This document shows, piece after piece, positions 16,026 to 24,990 of a stretch of DNA of 64,000 nt. The stretch lies in NCBI RefSeq assembly GCF_965284335.1, contig NZ_OZ260076.1; one strand, given 5' to 3'. The notes below the pieces were generated by a model that saw nothing but the letters and a program-made list of their open reading frames with translations, was not told the DNA's origin and ran no database searches. The position numbers and the translations under genes are program-made. The DNA is from Tabrizicola_A sp965284335 (GTDB taxonomy: Bacteria > Pseudomonadota > Alphaproteobacteria > Rhodobacterales > Rhodobacteraceae). The first letter of the stretch is position 1. Each line of letters starts with the position of its first letter.

Positions 16026-16774
16026 TGCGCGGTGCCTGCCTCTGCGGTCAAGTCACCTTCGAGGCCACGCCCGACCCCGGCGTCATCGCCTGCCATTGCA
16101 GCCAATGTCGCCGCCAGTCGGGCCATGTCTGGACCGGCACCTTCGCCGCCCATACCAATTTCCGCCTCACCCGCGCCGAGGGCCTGCGCTGGTATGCCGC
16201 CAGCGATCAGGCCAAGCGCGGCTTTTGCGGCGGTTGCGGGGCCTTCCTGTTCTGGCAAGCCACCGGCGAGGACCGCATCTGCATCGCCGCCGGGGCCTTT
16301 GACGGGCCGACCGGGTTGCACATCGCCGAAAGCTGGCACCTTGCCAGTGCGGGCGATTACTATGACCCGATGGGCGGCCCGCCCCCCGCGCCGTCTCCCG
16401 CCGAAACCCTGCACGGCGCCTGCCTGTGTGGGGCCAACCGCTTCACCCTCCCCGGCCCGATGGGCGAGGTCTGGGCCTGCCATTGTCGCCAATGCCGCAA
16501 AACCTCGGGCCATTACTCCGCCAGTTTCGACGCCGATGAAACCGCGCTCGACTGGCAGGCGCGCAAGCTCCGCGAACACCGCAGCCCCGGCGGCAGCGCG
16601 CGTGGCTTTTGCCCCGATTGCGGCTCGGGCCTTTACTTCCGCGCCGGTGACGGGGCCTTTTCGGTTGAGGCCGGGGCAATCGCAAACCCGACCGGCGGCC
16701 AGCTTGCCCGCCACATCTTCACCGCCGACAAGGGCGATTACTATGATCTGACCGACGGCCTGCCGCAGGACTAG
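16025..16774 (+). CDS. Tandem GFA-domain protein
   Basis: 249 residues made of two GFA (glutathione-dependent formaldehyde-activating enzyme-like, CENP-V) units. The first runs from GACLCGQVTFEA to about residue 115, the second from GACLCGANRFTL to the end. Each has CLCG, a CHCxQCR motif (CHCSQCRRQSG and CHCRQCRKTSG) and a CxxCG pair for zinc. Most family members have one unit of about 130 residues, so this is an internal duplication. Substrate unknown; a thiol-linked reaction is plausible. Confidence 0.88.
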   Translation: MRGACLCGQVTFEATPDPGVIACHCSQCRRQSGHVWTGTFAAHTNFRLTRAEGLRWYAASDQAKRGFCGGCGAFLFWQATGEDRICIAAGAFDGPTGLHIAESWHLASAGDYYDPMGGPPPAPSPAETLHGACLCGANRFTLPGPMGEVWACHCRQCRKTSGHYSASFDADETALDWQARKLREHRSPGGSARGFCPDCGSGLYFRAGDGAFSVEAGAIANPTGGQLARHIFTADKGDYYDLTDGLPQD

Positions 16775-16819
16775 CACCACCGCTCAACCTTTCCGAATGA
16801 TCCTTCGAAAACGCAGGGG

Positions 16820-17809
16820 CTAAAGCCCCAACCGGTCCAAGGCCATCTCCAATTCGGCGCTATCCTCCAGCTGCAACCGCACCGGCAACGACAGAACCGA
16901 GGATCGGAACGCAGGCGGCAGCCGTGCGGCATCCTTTTCGGTGGTCACCAATTGCGCACCCGTCAACAGCGCCTCGGTCTCCAGCCGTCGCATCAGCGTG
17001 TCGGACAAGGGCTGATGGTCATCCAAAGCCTCGGCCCGCACAATCTCGGCCCCCAATACGCGCAATGTGGCAAAGAATTTCTCAGGCCGGCCAATGCCTG
17101 CAAAGGCAATCACCCGCTCTTGCGCCCAATCAATCCCCATCTCGATCGGCGCAAGATGCCCGGTCAGCACAGGCAGGCGCAGCACCGCCCCCCAAGCGGC
17201 CCGAAACTGCGCCTGCGCGGCCTTTGGGCCAATCGCCACCACCAGATCGGCGCGCGACAGGCCCACCGGCACCGGCTCACGCAATGGCCCTGCGGGCAGG
17301 CAACGCCCATTTCCGAACCCCTGTTCGGCATCGACCACAATCAGCGACAAATCTTTGACGACCGAAGGGTTTTGAAACCCATCATCCAGCACGATCACCC
17401 CCGCCCCCGCCGCCTCGGCGGCGCGCACGCCTGCGGCGCGGTCGCGCGAAATCCATGTCGGCGCAAAGGCAGCGAGCAAGAGCGGCTCATCCCCCACCTC
17501 GGCCGCCTTATGCCGCGCCGCATTCACCTGCACCGGCCCAGCCAAAGACCCGCCATAGCCCCGGCTCACCACATGCACCGCCGCCCCACGGCCCAAAAGC
17601 AGATTGACCAAGGCCATCGCCGTGGGGGTCTTGCCCGTGCCCCCGGCGTTCAGATTGCCAATGCAGATCACCGGCACCCCGGCGCGGTATCCCGGCTGGC
17701 GCAAACGTCGCGCGGTGGCCGTGGCATAGGCCCAACCCAAAGGGGCCAAGATCCGCGCCATAAGGCCGGGGCGCTGCGGATCGTTGAACCAAAAGGCTGG
17801 CGGGCGCAT
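16820..17809 (-). CDS. lpxK: Tetraacyldisaccharide 4'-kinase
   Basis: 329 residues. It phosphorylates the lipid A disaccharide at the 4' position on the inner membrane. The P loop is NAGGTGKTPT at about 54-63, preceded by GVPVICIGN. VVSRGYGG and VILDDGFQNP (around 147-156) are LpxK signatures. The start overlaps the kdtA stop by one base (TGATG), so 17809 is preferred over an upstream in-frame start inside kdtA. The N-terminus MRPPAFWF fits family members of this order. Confidence 0.93.
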   Translation of the reverse strand: MRPPAFWFNDPQRPGLMARILAPLGWAYATATARRLRQPGYRAGVPVICIGNLNAGGTGKTPTAMALVNLLLGRGAAVHVVSRGYGGSLAGPVQVNAARHKAAEVGDEPLLLAAFAPTWISRDRAAGVRAAEAAGAGVIVLDDGFQNPSVVKDLSLIVVDAEQGFGNGRCLPAGPLREPVPVGLSRADLVVAIGPKAAQAQFRAAWGAVLRLPVLTGHLAPIEMGIDWAQERVIAFAGIGRPEKFFATLRVLGAEIVRAEALDDHQPLSDTLMRRLETEALLTGAQLVTTEKDAARLPPAFRSSVLSLPVRLQLEDSAELEMALDRLGL

Positions 17810-18978
17810 CAGCTGACCCCCAAGATCAGGCGCAAACGCTGCAAGACTTTTTCCGTCACCTCCGCCCCGTCCGAGGCCACAGCCCAAGCCGCCTGCGCGG
17901 CCAAAGCAGCGCGGTCGGGGGCCAAAAGATCACCCAGCGCCTCGGCCAGATCGGTGGCCGACCCCACGGCGCGGGCGGCCCGCGCCGCGCCCAAACGGCC
18001 AAAGACCGCGCCATAGGGGCCTGGACGCGGCCCATAGATGATGGCCGAACCGAGCGCCGCAGGTTCCAGCGGGTTGCGCAGCGCGCCCTCTCCGCCCAAA
18101 GATCCGCCCAAATAGGTGACCGGCGCCAGCCGATACCAAAGCCCATATTCCTCGGCGCTGTCGGGCAGATAAACGGCGGTTTCGCTGTCAGGCTCTTCAT
18201 CCAGCGCGCGGCGGGCAACGATCCAGCCCTCATTCGCCTCCAACTCGGCGGCCAAAGCGTCAATGCGCTCGGCCTGTTCGGGCACAAGGATCAGCAAGAG
18301 CCGATGCGACAGCCGCAGCGCGGCGCGATGCGCGGCGATCACGGCGGCCTCTTCGGCCTGTGGCACCCCGGCGGCCAGCCAGACGGGGCGGGCCTTCAGC
18401 ACCTCGGCCAAAGCGGCGCGTTCGCCTTCATGGCAGGGCAGCGCGGCCGAGACCGCCTCCATCCGGCCCAAGACATCCACCTGCGCCGCACCCGCCTTGC
18501 GATAGGCCCGCGCCGCCGCCTCATCCAGCGCAAAGACATGGCGCAGCGTCTGCACCGCCCCGCGCATCAGCCCCGGAAACCAGCCATCGCGGCCCCGCGC
18601 CAACACAGGCTCGCGCCCATCGACCACCATGGCCGGAATGCCGCGCGCCTCGGCCTCAAACAACAAGGCGGGGCGAATTTCACCATCCGACAGCACAATC
18701 GCATCGGGGCGCCAATGCGTGAGGAAAGCCTTCACATCCGCAGGCTGATCGGCGGGCGGCGGCAAATGCCCCCCGTCGCGCGGGCCGGTGATCAGCGTGG
18801 CGATGCCATCTTCCTCGGCCAGCTTGTTGGCCAGATGCACGACCCCCTGCAAAGCCCCCTCTTTCGGCGCATGCAACCAGATCAACCGCCCCTCGGGACG
18901 CGGCGCGAAGGGCGCATCCTCCCCCGCCTCGCGGCGCGCGGTTAGATTGTAAAGACGCCGTCCAAGCGAAAGGGCCAT
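17809..18978 (-). CDS. waaA: 3-deoxy-D-manno-octulosonic acid transferase-like glycosyltransferase
   Basis: 389 residues with a GT-B fold: an N-terminal half ending near FPGLMRGAVQTL and a C-terminal half with VTYLGGSLGGEGALRNPLEP, typical of Kdo transferases. It would add Kdo to lipid A precursor. The usual N-terminal HAxSxGE motif reads HAPKEGA here, so the canonical catalytic Glu is replaced and a Glu lies two positions earlier; the second acidic motif (SDGEIRP) is kept. Position between DUF4170 and lpxK supports the role, and divergence is discussed under findings. Confidence 0.82.
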   Translation of the reverse strand: MALSLGRRLYNLTARREAGEDAPFAPRPEGRLIWLHAPKEGALQGVVHLANKLAEEDGIATLITGPRDGGHLPPPADQPADVKAFLTHWRPDAIVLSDGEIRPALLFEAEARGIPAMVVDGREPVLARGRDGWFPGLMRGAVQTLRHVFALDEAAARAYRKAGAAQVDVLGRMEAVSAALPCHEGERAALAEVLKARPVWLAAGVPQAEEAAVIAAHRAALRLSHRLLLILVPEQAERIDALAAELEANEGWIVARRALDEEPDSETAVYLPDSAEEYGLWYRLAPVTYLGGSLGGEGALRNPLEPAALGSAIIYGPRPGPYGAVFGRLGAARAARAVGSATDLAEALGDLLAPDRAALAAQAAWAVASDGAEVTEKVLQRLRLILGVS

Positions 18979-18989
18979 GGCCTAGCGCG

Positions 18990-19235
18990 TCACGCGCCCA
19001 GCTCTTCGGTCGTCGACAGAGCCGACGCCTCATCGCGCAACCGGTGAATATGGGCGATGAAATAGCGCATATGGGCATTGTCCACCGTGCGATGGGCCTC
19101 GGCCTTCCAGGCGGCATAGGCGCTGGCATAATCGGGGAACATGCCGACGATATGAATATCGTTCACATCGCGGAACACGTTCTTTTCGGGGGTCACAAGC
19201 TCCCCGCCAAAAACAAGATGAAGGCGCTGGGTCAT
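18990..19235 (-). CDS. DUF4170 domain protein
   Basis: 81 residues. The compact alpha/beta sequence TQRLHLVFGGELVTP, then DIHIVGMFPDYASAYAAWKA and MRYFIAHIHRL, matches a small alphaproteobacterial family often found beside kdtA/lpxK. No enzymatic motif is visible. AGGAG lies 6 bases before the ATG. It is 11 bases from kdtA, so probably co-transcribed with the lipid A genes. A longer in-frame reading upstream is antisense to ridA's leader and is not supported. Confidence 0.85.
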   Translation of the reverse strand: MTQRLHLVFGGELVTPEKNVFRDVNDIHIVGMFPDYASAYAAWKAEAHRTVDNAHMRYFIAHIHRLRDEASALSTTEELGA

Positions 19236-19386
19236 GTGATCTCCTGTAACTGGTCCTGCGGCTTTGGCCGAAACTACCCTCTGGCGCAGCCCGGGACAAG
19301 CACCGAGCAGGGGCGCCAAAGCGGGCTTGCCCCCGCCAAGCCCCCCCGTTAGCCTGCGCCCAAACCCCTGCGATAAGGTATCTCCC

Positions 19387-19854
19387 ATGTCCACCATCGA
19401 AACCCGTCTTGCCGAACTTGGCGTCACCCTGCCCGATGCCCCCGCCCCTGCGGCCAATTATGTGCCTTTCGTGCAGGTGGGCGATCTGGTGCATATCTCG
19501 GGCCAGATCAGCCAGAACGCGGGCGGCCTGATCAAAGGCCGTCTGGGCGCCGACATGGACGTCGCCGCCGGGGCCGAGGCTGCCAAATGCTGCGCCATTT
19601 CGCTCTTGGCCCAACTGAAAAAAGCCTGCGACGGCGATCTGTCGCGCGTGGTGCGTGCGGTCAAACTGGTGGGCTTTGTCAACTCCACCCCCGAATTTAT
19701 CGACCAGCCCAAGGTCATCAACGGCGCCTCTGATTTCATGGTCGCCGCCCTTGGCGATGCCGGGCGTCACGCACGCTCAGCCGTCTCAGCGGCCTCGCTG
19801 CCCTTGGGCGTGGCGGTGGAAATCGAAGCGATCTTCCAGATTCGCAGCGCCTGA
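19387..19854 (+). CDS. RidA family protein (long form)
   Basis: 155 residues. The trimeric RidA/YjgF fold is indicated by VQVGDLVHISGQIS, VVRAVKLVGFVNS and GRHARSAVSAASLPLGVAVEIEA, the last including the Arg that binds the carboxylate in imine deaminases. This is the longer COG0251 branch (about 150 residues), which often has uncharacterised substrates. It probably removes reactive enamine/imine products. The start at 19387 gives the usual MSTIETRLAELG opening. Confidence 0.88.
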   Translation: MSTIETRLAELGVTLPDAPAPAANYVPFVQVGDLVHISGQISQNAGGLIKGRLGADMDVAAGAEAAKCCAISLLAQLKKACDGDLSRVVRAVKLVGFVNSTPEFIDQPKVINGASDFMVAALGDAGRHARSAVSAASLPLGVAVEIEAIFQIRSA

Positions 19855-19858
19855 CACC

Positions 19859-20635
19859 ATGCCCCGGCCCGTCCCCCTGCCTGACGCGCTTTTGCACCTG
19901 CCCATCGCCCACCGCGCCCTGCATGACCGCAGCGCAGGCCGGCCCGAAAACTCACCCGCCGCCATTCGCGCGGCGGTCGAGGCAGGCTATGCGATTGAAA
20001 TCGACGTTCAAGGCACCCGCGACGGCCAAGCCGTTGTGTTTCATGACGAATGGATGGAACGGCTGACCGCCGCCACCGGCTTTGTCAAAAATTACACCGC
20101 CGCCGAACTGGGCCAGATCCCGCTGCGCGACAGCCGCGAAACCATTCCCAGCTTGCGCCAAGTGCTGGACATGGTCGCAGGCCGCGCCCCCCTTCTGATT
20201 GAGATCAAGGACCAAACCGACCGCATGGCCGAAACCGATGGGCAGCTGGAATCTGCGGTGGCGCAGGCGCTGGCGGGCTATACCGGCCCCGTGGCGGTGA
20301 TGTCCTTCAATCCTCATGCCGTGGCCAATATGGCCCGGCTTGCCCCCCAGATCGCCCGCGGAATCACCACGGCAGCCTATGACTATGAGGGCTGGGCGCC
20401 GCTCTCGCCCGACCGCTGCAACGCGCTGCGCGAGATTGCCGATTATGACCGCGTGGCCGCCAGTTTCATCAGCCATGAGGCCGCCGATCTCAGCCGCCCC
20501 CGTGTGGCCGCGCTGAAATCCCAAGGGGCCGCTATCCTGACATGGACCATCAAAAGCCCAGAAGAGGAGGCGCAGGCCCGAAAGGTTGCCCAGAATATCA
20601 CTTTCGAAGGTTACCTCGCCATTCGTCCGACCTGA
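19859..20635 (+). CDS. Glycerophosphodiester phosphodiesterase
   Basis: 258 residues, GDPD TIM barrel. His18 and Arg19 of AHRAL, Glu30-Asn31 (PENS), the metal site EIDVQGTRDG (E47, D49) and VVFHD (H62) are in place. LLIEIKDQ and ILTWTIKSPEE form the later strands. There is no signal peptide, so it is cytoplasmic, releasing glycerol 3-phosphate from lipid breakdown products. It starts 4 bases after the RidA stop and is probably co-transcribed. Confidence 0.93.
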   Translation: MPRPVPLPDALLHLPIAHRALHDRSAGRPENSPAAIRAAVEAGYAIEIDVQGTRDGQAVVFHDEWMERLTAATGFVKNYTAAELGQIPLRDSRETIPSLRQVLDMVAGRAPLLIEIKDQTDRMAETDGQLESAVAQALAGYTGPVAVMSFNPHAVANMARLAPQIARGITTAAYDYEGWAPLSPDRCNALREIADYDRVAASFISHEAADLSRPRVAALKSQGAAILTWTIKSPEEEAQARKVAQNITFEGYLAIRPT

Positions 20636-20726
20636 TCTTCCACCTTGACCTTGCGGCGCTTCGGGCCATCCTGTCTGCATATCGTTCCTTCGGTCATCCG
20701 GGGGCAATACACCGGAAGGGTCTGGC

Positions 20727-21887
20727 ATGAGCGACACGGTGGAGCTTCTCGACAGCTATGCAGCGATCCCAGCACCTGACTGGGACGCCTTGGCCTGCCC
20801 CGAGGCGGCCACCGGCCGCCCGCGCGATCCATTCACCACCCACCGCTTTTTGGCAGCGCTTGAACAGTCCGGCTCCACCGGGCCGGGCACCGGATGGCAG
20901 CCGCAACCCTTGGTGCTGCGCCATGAAGATCGCATCGTTGCCGCCATGCCGCTTTATGTCAAAGGCCACAGTCAGGGCGAATATATCTTCGATCACGGCT
21001 GGGCCGAGGCCTATATGCGCGCAGGCGGCCGCTATTACCCGAAACTTCAGGTCGCCGTGCCCTTCACCCCTGCCAGCGGGCGGCGTTTTCTGGGCGATGT
21101 GGCGCATCGGCCCACGCTGTTGCAGGCCGCCATCACCATCACCCAGCGCAACAACCTGTCCTCGCTGCACATCACCTTTTGCACCGAGGACGAGGCCGAG
21201 GCGCTGGCCGGACAAGAAGGCATCCTGCACCGCGTCACCCAGCAGTTTCATTGGGAGAACGCGGGCTACGACAGCTTTGACGCCTTCCTTGCCCAGCTTT
21301 CCAGCCGCAAGCGCAAGATGATCCGCAAGGAACGCGAAACCGCCCAAAGTCATGGGCTGACCATCCGCGCCCTGACCGGCGATCAGATTGAACCGGCCCA
21401 TTGGGATGCGTTTTGGCAGTTCTACCAAGACACCGGCAGCCGCAAATGGGGCACCCCCTATCTGACGCGCGGCTTTTTCGATTCGCTGCATGACACCATG
21501 CGCTATGACGTGCTTTTGGTGCTGGCCTTCGACGGCACACGTCCGGTGGCCGGGGCGCTGAACTTTATCGGCCGCGACACGCTCTATGGCCGCTATTGGG
21601 GCTGCGTCGGCGATTATCCCTATCTGCATTTTGAGCTGTGCTATTATCAGGCGATTGATTGGGCGATTGCCCATGGCCTGTCTCGGGTCGAGGCCGGGGC
21701 GCAGGGCGAACACAAACTGGCGCGCGGCTATCTGCCCTCTGCGGTGCATTCGCTGCACTGGATCGCAGACCCCCGCTTTGCCACCGCCGTCGCGCGCTAT
21801 CTGGAAGGCGAGCGCGCAGCAGTTGATCAAGAAATGGATATCCTCACCAGCTTTGGCCCTTTCCGAAAGGTCCATCACGAAGACTGA
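20727..21887 (+). CDS. GNAT-like acyltransferase, DUF482/COG3146 family
   Basis: 386 residues. Landmarks of this family are GEYIFDHGWAEAY, YYPKLQVAVPFTP, SSRKRKMIRKERE and GYWGCVGDYPYLHFELCYYQ-type sequence near residue 295, followed by EAGAQGEHKLARGY. Members are related to FemAB aminoacyltransferases and were named for a possible peptidoglycan role, but no reaction has been established to my knowledge. It is the third plus-strand gene in this run. Confidence concerns the family, not the function. Confidence 0.82.
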   Translation: MSDTVELLDSYAAIPAPDWDALACPEAATGRPRDPFTTHRFLAALEQSGSTGPGTGWQPQPLVLRHEDRIVAAMPLYVKGHSQGEYIFDHGWAEAYMRAGGRYYPKLQVAVPFTPASGRRFLGDVAHRPTLLQAAITITQRNNLSSLHITFCTEDEAEALAGQEGILHRVTQQFHWENAGYDSFDAFLAQLSSRKRKMIRKERETAQSHGLTIRALTGDQIEPAHWDAFWQFYQDTGSRKWGTPYLTRGFFDSLHDTMRYDVLLVLAFDGTRPVAGALNFIGRDTLYGRYWGCVGDYPYLHFELCYYQAIDWAIAHGLSRVEAGAQGEHKLARGYLPSAVHSLHWIADPRFATAVARYLEGERAAVDQEMDILTSFGPFRKVHHED

Positions 21888-21993
21888 ACGCCCGCCAGAC
21901 AGTCCGTCGCATGTCGGGACGGATGCCAGACAGCTGCCAGACGGATACCAGACGCAAAACCGACGCCCCTTCCCGCCGCAAAGGACAGCCAAG

Positions 21994-22362
21994 ATGCCCG
22001 CACAAACCCTGACCAGCGCCGAACGCCAAACGCACCTGCCGCCCTTGGGCGAAACCGGCTGGGGTGCCGTGCCGGGCCGCGATGCCATTCGCAAAATCTG
22101 GAAGTTCCGCAGCTTTTCCGAAGCCTGGGGCTTCATGTCCCGCTGCGCTTTGGCCGCCGAAAAGGCCAACCATCACCCCGAATGGACCAACCGCTTCAAC
22201 ATCGTCGATGTGACGCTGATCACCCATGATTGCGGCGGTCTGTCAATGCTGGACATCACCTTGGCCAACCAGATGGACCGGCTGGCCGGAGCGGCCGAGG
22301 TTGTGAAAAATCACGCAGAACCAATATCTTGCCTATGCGAGACACGGGCGCGTCAGGCTTAG
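21994..22362 (+). CDS. 4a-hydroxytetrahydrobiopterin dehydratase (PCD/DCoH)
   Basis: 122 residues. The active site KANHHPEWTN (His60, His61, Pro62) and ITHDCGGLSMLDITLA (His78) match pterin-4a-carbinolamine dehydratases; the core from RKIWKFRSF to about residue 97 is complete. A C-terminal tail of about 20 residues with two Cys is unusual for the family. It recycles the pterin cofactor of phenylalanine hydroxylase or acts in molybdopterin-related metabolism. No hydroxylase gene is adjacent. Confidence 0.88.
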   Translation: MPAQTLTSAERQTHLPPLGETGWGAVPGRDAIRKIWKFRSFSEAWGFMSRCALAAEKANHHPEWTNRFNIVDVTLITHDCGGLSMLDITLANQMDRLAGAAEVVKNHAEPISCLCETRARQA

Positions 22363-22467
22363 GGGCATGGTGGCCACGCGGATAGGCGGGCTTGTGTCTG
22401 ACACAAAAATCCGTTTGACCATTGCCCCCCAAGCCCGCAATTTCGCCGCGAACAAAGGCCGCGCCCC

Positions 22468-23718
22468 ATGATCTCAGCCCCCCGCCAGACCACCCCCCTG
22501 CTGACCCCCATTCTGGTGGCTGGTTGCATCATCTTGATGCTGTCTTTCGCCGTTCGCGCCAGTTTCGGCGTGTTCCAAATCCCGGTTGCCAGCGAATTCG
22601 GCTGGCCAAGGGCCGAGTTTTCCTTGGCCATCGCCATCCAAAACCTCGCTTGGGGTATCGGCCAACCCATGTTCGGCGCTTTGGCCGAACGCTTCGGCGA
22701 CCGCAAAGCCATCATAGCCGGCGCCTTTCTCTATGCGGTGGGCCTTGTGCTGTCGTCTTATGCCATCACTCCGGGTCAGCACCAGATTTTGAACATCCTG
22801 ATCGGATTTGGCATCGCCGGCACCGGATTTGGTGTGGTCTTGGCGGTGGTCGGGCGGGCGACAAGTGCGGAAAATCGGTCAATGTCGCTGGGAATTGCCA
22901 CCGCCGCAGGCTCGGCGGGGCAGGTGTTTGGCGCGCCTGTGGCCGAGGTTCTCTTGCAATCTTACCCATGGCAAACGGTCTTTGTGATCTTTGCCGTGGT
23001 CATTGTGGCCAGCCTTGCGGCCTTGCCCTTTCTGTCCACCGGCAAACCCGCCAGCAAAACCGAACTGGAAGAAAGTCTTGGCACCGTTCTGATCCGTGCC
23101 TTCAAGGATCCGTCCTATACCCTTATTTTCTTGGGATTTTTTAGCTGCGGTTACCAACTCGCCTTTATCACCGCGCATTTTCCCGCCTTCATCACCGATT
23201 TCTGCGGCGCCATCGACAGCGGCGGCATGTTGGCAGGTTTGGGCATCACCACCACCTCAACCCTTGGCGCGGTGTCGATCTCGATCATCGGGCTTTTCAA
23301 CATTGTCGGCACCCTGACAGCCGGTTGGCTGGGCAAGCGCTATACCAAGAAATACCTTCTGGCCGGGATTTACACCGGCCGCACCATCGCGGCGGCGGTG
23401 TTCATCCTTTTGCCGATCACCCCGGCCTCGGTCCTGATCTTCTCGGCCGTCATGGGGGCCCTATGGCTGGCCACCGTGCCGCTGACAAGCGGGCTTGTCG
23501 CCCATATCTACGGCATCCGTTACATGGGCACGCTTTACGGTTTTGTGTTCCTCAGCCACCAAATCGGCGGCTTCTTGGGCGTCTGGCTTGGGGGAAAAAT
23601 GTTCGACATCACAGGCGATTACACCCTTGTCTGGTGGATTGGCGTGGGCGTGGGGGCGTTTTCTGCACTGGTGCATTTGCCGATCCGAGAAAAGCCTTGG
23701 GCGGCGAAACCGGCCTAA
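22468..23718 (+). CDS. MFS transporter, monocarboxylate/oxalate-formate antiporter-like
   Basis: 416 residues with twelve predicted membrane segments. The inter-helix loop AERFGDRKAII between segments 2 and 3 is the MFS signature. The opening FAVRASFGVFQIPVASEFGW resembles the MCT/OFA branch that carries small organic acids. The second half begins after the loop near residue 200. The next gene is also an MFS carrier, but of a different branch. Substrate unknown. Confidence 0.83.
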   Translation: MISAPRQTTPLLTPILVAGCIILMLSFAVRASFGVFQIPVASEFGWPRAEFSLAIAIQNLAWGIGQPMFGALAERFGDRKAIIAGAFLYAVGLVLSSYAITPGQHQILNILIGFGIAGTGFGVVLAVVGRATSAENRSMSLGIATAAGSAGQVFGAPVAEVLLQSYPWQTVFVIFAVVIVASLAALPFLSTGKPASKTELEESLGTVLIRAFKDPSYTLIFLGFFSCGYQLAFITAHFPAFITDFCGAIDSGGMLAGLGITTTSTLGAVSISIIGLFNIVGTLTAGWLGKRYTKKYLLAGIYTGRTIAAAVFILLPITPASVLIFSAVMGALWLATVPLTSGLVAHIYGIRYMGTLYGFVFLSHQIGGFLGVWLGGKMFDITGDYTLVWWIGVGVGAFSALVHLPIREKPWAAKPA

Positions 23719-23795
23719 GCCTTTTGCCCGCATGCGCCATTGACCCCAGCCGCCTTGCCTGACACTTTCGCCTCGCCCGCCATTTAGGAAATGCC

Positions 23796-24986
23796 ATGCG
23801 TATCGGTATTGCTGCCCTGATCCTTGCCTATGTCCTTAGCCAGTTCTACCGCGCCTTTCTGGCGGTTCTGGCCCCCATTCTGGCAGTGGATCTTCAGGCC
23901 AATGCCGAGGCGCTGGCGCAGGCCTCGGGCTGGTGGTTCCTGACCTTTGCCCTGATGCAGATCCCGGTCGGCTGGGCCCTAGACAAGATCGGCCCGCGCC
24001 GCACCACGGCGGTTCTTCTGACCATTGGCGCGGCGGGGGCGGCGGTCTTTGCGGCGGCCACATCGCCCCTGCATATCACGCTTTCCATGGTGCTGATCGG
24101 GATCGGCTGTTCCTCGGTCCTGATGGCCAGCTACTACATCTTTGCCCGCACCTATTCGCCGGCGGTCTTTGGCACGCTGGCCGGCATGGTGGTGGGGATC
24201 GGCAGCCTTGGCAATATCGGCGCCTCGCTGCCGCTGAGCTGGGCGGTCGAGGCCTGGGGCTGGCGCGGCACGGTCTGGGGGCTGGCCGCCATCACCCTGG
24301 CCGCCGCGCTTGCGATCCTTGCCTTGGTGCGCGACCCCGCGCGGGTTGAGGGCGATGCCAAGGGCTCGCTTCTGGACCTGTTGAAGATGCCGGCCCTCTG
24401 GCCCGTTCTCATCATGATGGCGGCCTGCTATGCCCCACCTGCAGGAATTCGCGGGCTTTGGACCGGGCCTTGGTATGCCGATGTCTTTGGCGCAGATGCC
24501 GCGCGGATCGGCATGGTCACGCTGATCATGGGGCTTGCCATGGTGGCGGGCAACTTCGCCTATGGTCCGCTAGATCGCATCCTTGGGACCCGCAAATGGC
24601 TGGTTTTCGGGGGCAATGTGCTGATGCTGGCCTGCCTTTTGGGGCTTTACAGCAATGTCGCCTCGGACAGTTGGACCACCATCGCCCTTCTGGCCGGGGT
24701 GGGGTTCTTTGGCGCATCCTTCCCCATGGTCATGGCCCATGGCCGCGCCTTCCTGCCGCCGCACCTGACGGGGCGGGGGGTCTCGCTGATCAACCTCTTT
24801 GGCATCGGCGGCGCGGGGCTGATGCAGATCATCACCGGGCGCATCCATACCGCACTGTCGCCCTCGGACGGGGTGGTGAACTCGATCCCGCCCTCGGCCC
24901 CCTACGCGGCGCTGTTCCTGTTTTATGCAGGACTCGTGGTGGTGGGGCTGGTGGTTTATCTGATGTCACAAGATCGGCGGGATTGA
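23796..24986 (+). CDS. MFS transporter
   Basis: 396 residues, twelve membrane segments. The signature loop between segments 2 and 3 is GWALDKIGPRRTT. GSLGNIGASLPLSW and GRGVSLINLFGIGGAGLMQ are conserved segments seen in MFS carriers of the nitrate/phthalate-like branch in this order. It is 78 bases after the previous carrier and 4 bases before the glycosyltransferase gene, so it may be co-transcribed with the LPS genes; the sequence does not show whether it exports an envelope precursor. Confidence 0.82.
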   Translation: MRIGIAALILAYVLSQFYRAFLAVLAPILAVDLQANAEALAQASGWWFLTFALMQIPVGWALDKIGPRRTTAVLLTIGAAGAAVFAAATSPLHITLSMVLIGIGCSSVLMASYYIFARTYSPAVFGTLAGMVVGIGSLGNIGASLPLSWAVEAWGWRGTVWGLAAITLAAALAILALVRDPARVEGDAKGSLLDLLKMPALWPVLIMMAACYAPPAGIRGLWTGPWYADVFGADAARIGMVTLIMGLAMVAGNFAYGPLDRILGTRKWLVFGGNVLMLACLLGLYSNVASDSWTTIALLAGVGFFGASFPMVMAHGRAFLPPHLTGRGVSLINLFGIGGAGLMQIITGRIHTALSPSDGVVNSIPPSAPYAALFLFYAGLVVVGLVVYLMSQDRRD

Positions 24987-24990
24987 CCCA

